NCBI RefSeq assembly: GCF_001949145.1
Contig: NW_019091404.1
Coordinates: 3,725,819 to 3,740,233, forward strand
Origin: Acanthaster planci
Taxonomy: Eukaryota; Echinodermata; Asteroidea; Valvatida; Acanthasteridae
Direction: 5' to 3'
Length of the DNA: 14,415 bases
In this document: piece after piece, positions 7,649 through 14,415 of the stretch
How positions within the stretch are numbered: position 1 is the stretch's first letter
Layout of the letters: each line of letters starts with the position of its first letter
The notes under the pieces: model-generated
The model's input: the letters and a program-made list of their open reading frames with translations, nothing else
The model's database searches: none
Told to the model about the DNA's origin: nothing
Position numbers and translations under genes: made by a program

Positions 7649-9487
7649 ATGTAATAAACACAAACGACATGACCAGTACAATTATCGTCGGGTGGAAAGG
7701 AGAAATTGGTGGGCAAAAATCTTTGTTCAGAAAATACATGTACATGGTCTCATGCTTTGAAACCCTTGTGATGCCCTTTTTAGTTTTAAGAGCTATAGGC
7801 AGAAAGAGTTCCATATATGGGGACCGTAAATTTTGGGACCCATCCCTAGTTTTACTTTCTTTACTCATAAAGGTGAGCCCTAAGAGAGAGAGCATTGCTC
7901 AGGCAATGTCTCCTGTCATAACCCTATTTGGGGTACATTTGAAAGAGTAAATAAAGAGTAAATTGGAAAGAGAAGAAATGCAACTTTCTTGCCTTTGTCT
8001 GCCAATGTAAATTCACGATCAACTTGACACACATGCACACGTATGCCATACTGTGTGACCTTTGGCTGTTCTCTTCAATACCTGAATACTCTTACTCCCT
8101 AATCTGCCTTGTCAACAAATCAGGGATCTCCTTTCTAAGGAAACTTTCCAGTAACCAATTAGAGATATTCTACCAAGCAGGCTTTACAATATCACCATGT
8201 GGATGGTTGCGTGCACGGTTTGACTGTAATCTTCAATTTACTTTTACTCCCTTTCCCCTCATCTCAACCAATCAGAGATCAGCTTTTGCATTAAATGGAA
8301 AAAATGTTGCATCCTGACTCCACTTTTCTCATCATATATCATCTCAATAAAAGTCAGTCATTACAGAAATGCTGGAAAGACACGAATTCTGGACTGAGAA
8401 ACATTAACCGATGTTGTTGGGGAATACTTAGAAAATTCTCATCACTCCCCATAGACTTTGTACACTAAAGTGGAGTTAGGATGCAACATTTTTTGCCATT
8501 AAACTTTTCAGTTACCCATAAGACTAAGAGACACTCCATCAAGCATGTTTTGACATTATATCCATGTTTATTTTCAGTGGACATGGTGGATGCATGCGAG
8601 CGACCAGCTGTGTTGTTTTTGAATACAGTTGATCAAATTCCCCTCCTCGTAGAAAATTCCCTCACTTACCGACGTCCACTCTAGTTCTGCTCCATCGAGC
8701 ATGACGAGCAGACGTCGGACCCCACAGTTCAGAGTACACTTACCCTACATGCACTATTAGACTATGTAGTGGCTTGAAGGGCTTGACTCCTCAAGGTTTC
8801 ATGAAGGAGGCTAACATTAACATGGATAGCCAAAAAAACACAAGGTTAACATTAAAGCTAGCTCCTGGCCGGGTGGGGATACCATGTCAAGAATTATGAA
8901 GCATGAGCTACGAAATAAATACACCAAGTTTACCTCCACCAACATGTCTTCATTATCCAGAGGGCCAGGTTCATGTACATAAAGTATGTACCTTAATCCT
9001 GTGGAAATACATGTAGGTTACATGTACATGACCTGTGAAATATTGACCCACCAACCTATCATCTGCTACCTATCCATGGCCAGCTAGCTCTCAAACACAA
9101 ACAACGTATCTATAGGATCGGACTACGGGCGTTGCAAACTACCTGTTATTACAAAACATGAACAGGGAACACGACCAGAGGAGGCGGGACTTGATTGCGT
9201 ATCAGACTTCGTTCACCTCATGCAGCGCCCTCTTCTTGAGGCCACACGGTTACGTTTGTTTGTCGTCGGGCCTGCGGTACATACATGACTCCGATCCTAG
9301 GCGTATGCCAGGCACGAAATAGGTCGAACGAATCTCCCAGGCATGTCGTGTACAAGCCTATGACATTTCAGGTACCTTCATAGGCGGCTTGGACTTAGAT
9401 GCGCACTATGGGAACTGGACCACACCCTTGCCGCCGACCGGCCGGACGCACAAGCAAATACAAATATGGAAGCAGATGAGCCTGGGC
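7649..9487. other. intergenic DNA upstream of D2HGDH
   Basis: No supportable gene. Open frames on both strands are short and low in information. A repeat element occupies about 8140-8570 (separate entry). 9100-9440 is richer in CpG and contains GAGGCGGGA near 9180, so an alternative upstream promoter or untranslated exon of D2HGDH could lie there; nothing in the sequence decides this. Confidence 0.5.
8140..8570. repeat. repeat element with inverted and direct internal copies
   Basis: An inverted repeat pairs 8291-8323 with 8470-8502; the arms read GTGGAGT(C/T)AGGATGCAAC and continue ATTTTTT..CCATT.AA with few differences, separated by 146 bases. In addition about 8141-8206 (AAACTTTCCAGTAACC...CAAGCA...ATCACCATG) is a diverged direct copy of about 8501-8567 (AAACTTTTCAGTTACC...CAAGCA...TATCCATG). 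This looks like a non-autonomous transposon or overlapping insertions; the family is not recognised. Confidence 0.5.
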
Positions 9488-9724
9488 AATCTGTAGCAAA
9501 AAGCGCTACACCATTGACTTGTGCACAAACTCCCTGCTACAGTGCCACAGGGTGGGAAGGGAGAAGTCTGGGGTGGAAATCTGTAGCAAAAAAGTGCTAC
9601 ACCCATGATTGACTTGTGCACAAACCCACTGCTGCACTGTGCCACAGGGTGGGAAGGGAGAAGTCTGGGGTGGAAATCTGTAGCAAAAAAGTTCTACACC
9701 ATTGACCTGTGCACAAACCCACAG
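9488..9724. repeat. tandem repeat, 90-97 bp unit, about 2.5 copies
   Basis: Copies begin AATCTGTAGCAAAAA at 9488, 9578 and 9675: first unit 90 bp, second 97 bp, third cut short after CACAAACCCACAGGG. Each carries GTAGC...GCTAC (a small hairpin, altered in copy 3), GTGCACAAAC and, in the full units, GCCACAGGGTGGGAAGGGAG. The open frames on the - strand here are repetitive only because of this repeat. Confidence 0.9.
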
Positions 9725-10999
9725 GGAAATTCTAAAGTCATTAATGCGCATGCGTGGGGTTTGTATCCAGATCTTTGATCCGGGAAGGAATGGGAATTTT
9801 TCTAAAAATGAAAATTCAAATCCTCCTTTTTTTGTGCTTTAATTATAGTTTGTGCTCAAGGATCTGCAGTTTTTATCACTGCGTAGTTCAGCTGCTTCTC
9901 ACGATGTTGTCACTTTCGAGCATCTTTGCAATAATTAGTATTACTGTTGTCATTTTTTTTCTTCCGTAAAAGAATCCTTACTCCTCAAAAACTAAGTGAA
10001 CAAGGTGGCTCCAAGGGTCAACTTTTCGGACAGACCACTGGAGAGGTGGCCAATATGTTTTCAAAATGTCGGTGTTCTCCATTTCTGGGGATAAAAACGC
10101 AACATGTCAGGTGAGGACAAGTTCCCCACACACTAGGAATGGGATACTGTATGATGATCCACTAAAAATAGTTTGCAGAGGCTATAGCTCCTATTGACTG
10201 TGGTGTGGGGTTTGTGCAGTCACACACACTCACTTTGGAAGCCAGTTCATTTCAGAGGCAGCTTCTATGCTTGCTAAGAAACCCTCAGAAAAATGAACCC
10301 ACTTCCCAAGACAATAAAGATCTCCTTTTCAAATCCTTCTTTGTCAATAAGTTTCATTTGTTGTACAAAATTCTTACACATGCATTTCTAGAACAAACAC
10401 ATCTCCCTTTTATTTATTTCCATGTCCGTGTTTTAATTTACTAAAAAATAAAGAGAGCTTACTGTGGCCCTGACTTTAACCCGCACGAAAGAATAATCTA
10501 TTGAGCAAAAATGGGTAAGGGTTCACCATAAGGACACAACAAATTCACCTTTGCAGTCGTTATAAGCCATTAAAAAGCTGAATTTTGTATCCCCAAAAGT
10601 CAAATTCACACGTAGAAGTACTGAAGTAATTTGGGCCAGTCTCATTGGGTTTGTGCACAGGATGTGATGTTCCTACATGTAAATATCAATTTTCCTGAAA
10701 ATGTTCACTCATTAAGAAAAGTATGTTTATGCCTTGGTTTACATTCAAGTTCAATCTGTGTGTAGATTCTTACAAAAAATGTTTCAACTAGAGAAGCCAA
10801 CCATGCAATGCTGCAGAAAATCCAAGATGTTATTCAAATCTTGTAAGTCAATCATGCCCCTGCTCAGGGTAGTCAGTCTGTTTTCCAAACATGATTCTTT
10901 CACCACAGCATTAATCTATTTCAAATTAATTTTAATTTTGCTCAGTACAATCCTTGTGTGAAGTCGTCATGAATAGATTCAGGCAGAATCAGCTTCAAA
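9725..10999. other. intergenic DNA downstream of CPLANE2
   Basis: No gene recognised. It contains TGCGCATGCGTG (9746-9757), an isolated NRF1-like match, and dispersed copies of a GGGTTTGTGCA motif near 10207 and 10648 that match part of the adjacent tandem repeat in reverse. The right end should be CPLANE2 3' UTR. Confidence 0.5.
10931..10936 (-). terminator. candidate poly(A) signal for CPLANE2
   Basis: TTTAAT on + reads ATTAAA, a common poly(A) variant, about 65 bases beyond the CPLANE2 stop at 11000-11002. A tandem AATAAA-type site exists further out near 10410. Motif evidence only. Confidence 0.3.
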
Positions 11000-11446
11000 C
11001 TAAACATATGAAGCTTCCAGTTCCTCTGATGATTGCCTATCATCCCTTCCATCAACTTCAGTCTTAGTGACAATGTCCTCAGGTCTCAGCTCACCAGTGG
11101 ATATCTTTTTCTGGGTCCAAATGTACTCCAAAAGGCTGTTCATGACAGCTGCAACCTCATTCACTTCTTGCATGTTGTCCACTGAGTAAAGAAGCTCATT
11201 GCCTGCTGGTTTGCTACTATTTTTGATTTTCAGAATTGGAACTTTCCACTGCTCCTGAAAATCTTGAAGTTCTCTCGACGTTATTTCACTGTTACTGTAC
11301 AGATCATATTTTGTTCCAACAACCATGCGAATGGCATGTTCCCCAGATCGAGCTGAGTGAGACATCTGTGACTGAAGATCTTCAAAGCTTTGTCTATCAG
11401 TGAATGAGAAGAGATTGAGAATGGCATCAGCTCCTCTCTTGCACGC
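11000..11446 (-). CDS. CPLANE2: CPLANE2 coding exon 4 with stop
   Basis: Acceptor CTCTTTCTAG; 148 codons then stop. Begins ACKRGADAILNLFSFTDRQ (human ACMENTDAFLFLFSFTDR), holds IRMVVGTKYDLY (G4 motif) and a weakly conserved acidic C-terminus ending SSEELEASYV. Confidence 0.93.
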   Translation of the reverse strand, partial: ACKRGADAILNLFSFTDRQSFEDLQSQMSHSARSGEHAIRMVVGTKYDLYSNSEITSRELQDFQEQWKVPILKIKNSSKPAGNELLYSVDNMQEVNEVAAVMNSLLEYIWTQKKISTGELRPEDIVTKTEVDGRDDRQSSEELEASYV

Positions 11447-13333
11447 CTAGAAAGAGAAGGTACAAACAAAAAAATTTAACCCGCATAAACTGCAGACTTT
11501 CTAAAAGAAAAAAAATCCTTGTGCTATTTACACTCAACAGTAAAGGCATTTCAGAAGAAATGGCAGCATCGCAGCTGAGTACAGTTTGGAGAACTTCACA
11601 AACAGTTCACCAATCTGACTTACTGGCAGAATGTGTTCAAACTTTCTTATTGCATTATCTCCTGCATCCCAGAACTGAAGACAAAAGAGCAGCACCTTAT
11701 CAGGGTGAAGCAGTTTGACAGGCCAGTACACTGTAGATGTTACAATTCCTGTGGAAAAAAACAAATGAATGATTATTAAAACTACAGAAATAATTGGAAG
11801 AGCTATCAAAATTCATTACCATTTCTTTAAATATAAATAACAAAGACCTGATTGAACTTATCTGTGTAATCACAATTCTTGAGTCTACATGTAACATGTA
11901 TGCATACATTTCTATGTGAAAAGATGGTCAAAGTTGGCACCGTTGAAATTGATGTATATACATTGCATGAGCATTTACACGTACCTGGAGTTTCACTGTG
12001 TGTTGTAGGAACTGGAATTCCTACAAGCTTGGCTACTGTACTCGTCTTTCCAACTCCTGCCTTTCCACTGAGAAACACTTTGTAAGAGACAAGTTCCGGA
12101 ATCAAATGTGGTGGCAAAGATGGCCTTTCGAGGGAACCTTTTGGAAAAAGATACACGATCAGTTTGAAAAATGTGCCATTTTTAGCCTATATTAACCAAT
12201 GCCATATTTCACATGGTGTATAAACTGGTGACTACATAGGGATCAAATTAAGTGAATGCAACAAACACAAACATGGCAACTACATAATGTACACAGTCTG
12301 AGTAACTTGGACTCTATGAATCACCTTTTTAAACATTTGGACATGGTCAAACTATTGCCCGACTATGTCCAACTGTTCAAAAAGGTGATTCGTAGAGTTC
12401 AAGTTATTTGGATTAGGAACTACAGGTACATGTATTTCAAGCAATATGCATTTTTACTTGAGGCTTATTTCAAGATTTACCTGACGTCTTGATCCATATC
12501 ATTTTTTGTTATTATTGCAATGGGTGATTTGAGATACTGGACATACCATAATAAATAATGATACATGTAGGTTCAAGACAGTTGTGAGTAATACTATATT
12601 GCTGACTTTTAGGCCGAGTGACTAGGACCGCGAAAATTGTCCTTAATAAATAGTAGGGTCCTGATAAGACCATCTCATGGACATTTGAAAACTAACAACC
12701 TAACAAAAACATCCCATTTCACCCTAATGGCAAAAATACCAGGGGGCCTACACGTACTACTTACATGTACATGTACTTCTAGTACTAGACAAGCCACTCA
12801 AACATGTCAAACAGTTGTGTCAAAGTAAATTGAGTTTGAGAATCATGTTGGAGGTAAGACATGTACATGTAGCCTAGTCCCCGTCTTGTGTTTACTTATG
12901 ATGTGGGACTAGGCCTAGGCTTAAATGTATAATACCGCACCACTCAAACCTGTCAAAAATACACCTCTGAAATCACTGGTTATGTGGCTACGAGTTGGAA
13001 TTCTCCATGAAAAGGGTGTCAGTGTGACATTTCGACATCGTACTATCCTGACTATAACAACTGAGCTCCTGGCTGACTAGCCGAGGGTGGAGGTAGGCTA
13101 CTTGCTGAATTGTGAAGTAGGCCTAGAGTAGCACGTCAGGTTAGCATGGTCAGTACTGGACATGCTGGAGCTGGAGTGGAGTAAAAAGAGTGGAGCCTGG
13201 TTAGCGTGGCCTATCGCCTACCATATATTCTTCTTTTCCCTTTCCTGACAATACTTGCGAAATACTCTCTTCCAATGGAGGTTTTGAGCCAAGTGGAATC
13301 GAATTGGTCTCCATAAAGTTTCTCTAAAGCCAT
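11000..13333 (-). CDS. CPLANE2: CPLANE2/RSG1, Rem2- and Rab-like small GTPase (complete, four coding exons)
   Basis: Exons in transcript order: 13333-13222, 12137-11985, 11748-11624, 11446-11000. 837 nt, 278 aa plus stop; GT-AG junctions with phases 1, 1 and 0 all agree. Family knowledge: CPLANE2 (RSG1) works with Fuzzy, Inturned and Wdpcp in the CPLANE complex at basal bodies, promoting intraflagellar-transport recruitment and ciliogenesis. Seen: N-terminal GREYFASIVRKGKRRIYG matching human GKEYLACILRKNRRRVFG; P-loop GKAGVGKT (62-69); PTTHSETPG followed by STVYWPVKLL; WDAGD (115-119) in place of the usual DTAGQ switch II, as in the vertebrate protein (WDCGE); LFSFTDRQSFEDL; TKYD (175-178) for guanine specificity. 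Slightly longer than human (258 aa), mostly at the acidic C-terminus. Head to head with FBXO42. The family is secure. Confidence 0.94.
11624..11748 (-). CDS. CPLANE2: CPLANE2 coding exon 3 (switch region)
   Basis: Acceptor TTTTTTTCCACAG, donor CTGCCA|GTAAGT, phase 1 to 0. Encodes GIVTSTVYWPVKLLHPDKV, LLFCLQFWDAGDNAIRKF and EHILP, aligning with human GIQTTVVFWPAKL and FWDCGESALKKFDHML. Confidence 0.92.
11985..12137 (-). CDS. CPLANE2: CPLANE2 coding exon 2 (P-loop)
   Basis: Acceptor TCTTTTTCCAAAAG, donor CCAG|GTACGT, phase 1 to 1. Encodes SLERPSLPPHLIPELVSYK, the strand VFLS, then GKAGVGKTSTVAKLVGIPVP and HSETPG. A nearby ATG (12154-12156) in the same frame falls in the intron tract and is not the start. 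Confidence 0.93.
12138..13221 (-). other. CPLANE2 intron 1
   Basis: 1084-base intron. It contains the long hairpin at 12295-12414 (separate entry), ACATGTACATGT tracts near 12763 and 12860, and a 10-bp inverted repeat GCCTAGTCCC/GGGACTAGGC at 12872-12881 and 12905-12914. No other exon was found. Confidence 0.7.
12295..12414 (+). repeat. 120-base near-palindrome: hairpin RNA candidate or palindromic MITE
   Basis: Arms 12295-12348 and 12361-12414 (54 positions) with a 12-base loop. In a + strand RNA, by hand count, 45 positions are Watson-Crick pairs, 7 are G-U wobbles and 2 are mismatches (one A-C, one U-C). It lies antisense within CPLANE2 intron 1. No target-site duplication was clear. Confidence 0.7.
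13222..13333 (-). CDS. CPLANE2: CPLANE2 coding exon 1
   Basis: ATG at 13333-13331, then 37 codons and a donor TATATG|GTAGGC in phase 1. It encodes MALEKLYGDQFDSTWLKTSI and GREYFASIVRKGKRRIYG. The motif W...(G)REY..S.(V/I)RK.(K)RR.(Y/F)G aligns with human RSG1 and runs straight into GSLERP of the next exon. At 112 bp it is below usual ORF cut-offs. Another upstream start is not excluded, but this ATG agrees with the family length. Confidence 0.9.
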
Positions 13334-13611
13334 AGCAATTGTACACTTAGGCACACACATAAATGAATGTGCACTATATCGATATCGCCAGTGGCAGCGG
13401 ACATGACAGGCTCTTTCTAGTATTACTGGCTTAGTTTATATTTGAATATGTTTCGATGACTATTATCGAGTCCATGGATGAAGAGCCACAAGGAATGGGC
13501 AAATAAATTAAAACTGTCGTCTTTTTTCTTTCAAACAGAATTTATATTTTGATAAGAAATCGACAGATTACGGTAGGAACTGTACGTATTATGTGTTCCT
13601 TCCGATCCTCC

Positions 13612-13723
13612 ATGGTTAAGAGTTCCGGTTTGACAGACTCAAAGATCGTATTCCATATGAAGCGGCGCTATACGATCTTTGGCAGCCTTAGCTCACTACA
13701 TGTAGTAGCTGACTGAAATGTGA
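13612..13723 (+). promoter_or_regulatory. two upstream ORFs before FBXO42
   Basis: ATG at 13612 opens a 34-codon frame ending TGA at 13714-13716. Two bases... after one A, ATG at 13718 is followed directly by TGA (a start-stop element). Both would lie in the 5' leader if transcription starts upstream of 13612; the start site is unknown. Confidence 0.35.
13640..13681. repeat. perfect 12-bp inverted repeat with 18-base spacer
   Basis: CAAAGATCGTAT at 13640-13651 and its exact reverse complement ATACGATCTTTG at 13670-13681. It lies 75 bases before the FBXO42 start codon, so it is either a dyad factor-binding site or a 5' UTR stem-loop. Confidence 0.8.
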
Positions 13724-13755
13724 AAGGACAGAAAAACCGGTTAGCTGTTAGTGCA

Positions 13756-13903
13756 ATGGCCAACGTACGGGAATCATGTCATTGTGTGCGCATACAAGAT
13801 CTACCAGAGGAGATTTTGGAGAGAATTATGTCCTTTCTTTCGCCATATAATGACTGCAAAAATGCGTCGCTGGTATCGAGAAAGTGGCACCGCTTGATGC
13901 AAG
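13756..13903 (+). CDS. FBXO42: FBXO42-like F-box protein, first coding exon (partial gene)
   Basis: Start ATG at 13756 (G at -3 and G at +4, a good context). 49 codons plus one base, then donor CAAG|GTACAC in phase 1. Seen: DLPEEILERIMSFLSPYNDC (15-34) and ASLVSRKWHRLMQG (37-50), which match human FBXO42 [20 protein letters not shown] and AALVCKQWYRLIKG, including the family-specific SFLSPY. Family knowledge: the F-box binds SKP1 in an SCF E3 ubiquitin ligase; FBXO42 adds kelch repeats for substrate binding and is reported to target p53. Kelch repeats would lie right of the window. Reading can be extended upstream to 13720, but only from GTG, so ATG 13756 is chosen. The N-terminus is shorter than in human. 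Another F-box paralogue is possible; the head-to-head CPLANE2 neighbour supports FBXO42. Confidence 0.85.
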
Positions 13904-14415
13904 GTACACCGTGCAGCCAGCTAGCTGGGTAGCCCGTTTTACTGCAATCTCATATTTGTTGTCCTCCCTCCGGAGTTGTTCATCTTATAAATGGATTTTC
14001 ATTCAAAGGTACATCCTCTCAGGATGGACCAATGAAGTACTCAAAATGGGCGGCTGGGCCTGTGGGTAATTCCAGAAATGGGGTTCATTACCATTAGCAC
14101 CCAGTTTAATAAGGAAACAAAGTCCACTTTCTCAAACTAACTAACCAACATTTTGACCTTAAGGAACCATTACTCAATCCTGATAGGTATAGTTTTGTAA
14201 ATTTTGACAATATTTAAGTAAGAAAACTTCAAATCTTTTACCCAAGTTTGGCAAAAGACAACCACACAGGGTACAGTCCACTAATTCAAGCCCCATTGAA
14301 AACTGTGTAAAATCAGCACTGTTCAGGGCCCAATAACATGCAAGCCAACATCCCTGAGATTTCTGAAACACAAATGAAATGCTTGTCTGGTCATCAATCT
14401 TTCAATTTCTTTCCA
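13904..14415 (+). other. FBXO42 intron 1 (start)
   Basis: Runs from the GTACAC donor to the window edge. No exon resembling the next FBXO42 segment (human VAHQCYHGFMKAV) is present. The last ~25 bases (ATCTTTCAATTTCTTTCCA) are pyrimidine-rich like an acceptor tract, so exon 2 may begin just outside. Confidence 0.6.

Larger units (their letters stand above)
13334..13755. promoter_or_regulatory. probable bidirectional promoter, CPLANE2 / FBXO42
   Basis: The 422 bases between the two divergent start codons must hold at least the proximal regulatory DNA of both genes unless upstream exons exist. Notable contents: ATATCGATAT palindrome (13376-13385), CCATGGTTAA (13610-13619, resembling half of an RFX X-box), and a perfect 12-bp inverted repeat (13640-13651 and 13670-13681). 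No TATA box is evident at an expected spacing. Confidence 0.55.

Noticed and set aside
7431-7950. Several open frames on both strands upstream of D2HGDH
   Set aside because: They overlap a probable promoter and 5' leader, show no family resemblance and lack partner exons.
9406-9751. Repetitive - strand proteins (FCYRFPPQTSPFPPCGT repeats)
   Set aside because: The peptide repeat only mirrors the tandem DNA repeat; reading frames shift between units (90 and 97 bp).
11521-12195. + strand open frames across CPLANE2
   Set aside because: They are antisense shadows of exons 2 and 3, whose splice phases and conserved motifs fix the - strand gene.
13720-13755. Upstream extension of FBXO42 beginning at 13720
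   Set aside because: It starts at GTG inside ATGTGA; no in-frame ATG precedes 13756 there, so the ATG at 13756 is preferred.
14174-14371. - strand open frame in FBXO42 intron 1
   Set aside because: Short, no recognisable family and no supporting splice or promoter context.
1-14415. CRISPR array, prokaryotic defence system or operon
   Set aside because: All recognised genes are spliced animal genes and no spaced short direct repeats occur.

Overview
This is nuclear DNA from an animal. It has spliced genes with GT-AG introns, tRNA-derived SINEs, abundant TACATGTA-type AT-rich motifs and no prokaryotic gene order. Protein similarity is to bilaterian families, and the compact introns plus the TACATGTA-rich non-coding DNA suggest a marine invertebrate, perhaps a deuterostome such as an echinoderm or amphioxus. 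The species cannot be fixed from the sequence. One short assembly gap (34 N) lies at 3292-3325.

Four protein-coding genes can be assembled exon by exon with matching splice phases. (1) The 3' end of a DAN/NBL1-like secreted BMP antagonist on the + strand (exons 1-30, 160-273, 539-670; its start lies left of the window). (2) A complete seven-exon D-2-hydroxyglutarate dehydrogenase gene (D2HGDH) on the - strand (7417 down to 2233; predicted 567 aa). (3) A complete four-exon CPLANE2/RSG1 small-GTPase-like gene on the - strand (13333 down to 11000; predicted 278 aa), whose first coding exon is only 112 bp and easily missed. (4) The first coding exon of an FBXO42-like F-box gene on the + strand (13756-13903), with the rest beyond the right edge.

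Layout: 671-2232 is 3' flank of both NBL1 (+) and D2HGDH (-), which converge. 7473-10999 is the intergenic region between D2HGDH and CPLANE2. It holds a candidate D2HGDH promoter (NRF1-like, CCAAT and GC-box matches at 7612-7648), an inverted/direct-repeat element (8140-8570) and a 2.5-copy ~90-97 bp tandem repeat (9488-9724). CPLANE2 and FBXO42 are head to head, with 422 bp between start codons, and probably share a bidirectional promoter. From memory, NBL1, CPLANE2 and FBXO42 all map to human 1p36.13, so the window may preserve part of an ancient linkage group into which D2HGDH (human 2q37) is interposed.

The genes do not form one pathway: NBL1 is an extracellular BMP/Nodal antagonist, D2HGDH a mitochondrial flavoenzyme, CPLANE2 a ciliogenesis effector and FBXO42 an SCF ubiquitin-ligase adaptor. 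The most notable non-gene structures are a 54-bp-arm hairpin in CPLANE2 intron 1 whose arm differences are mostly G-U compatible on the + strand, a head-to-head SINE pair with an exact 42-bp inverted repeat in D2HGDH intron 5, and a perfect 12-bp inverted repeat plus two upstream ORFs just before FBXO42.
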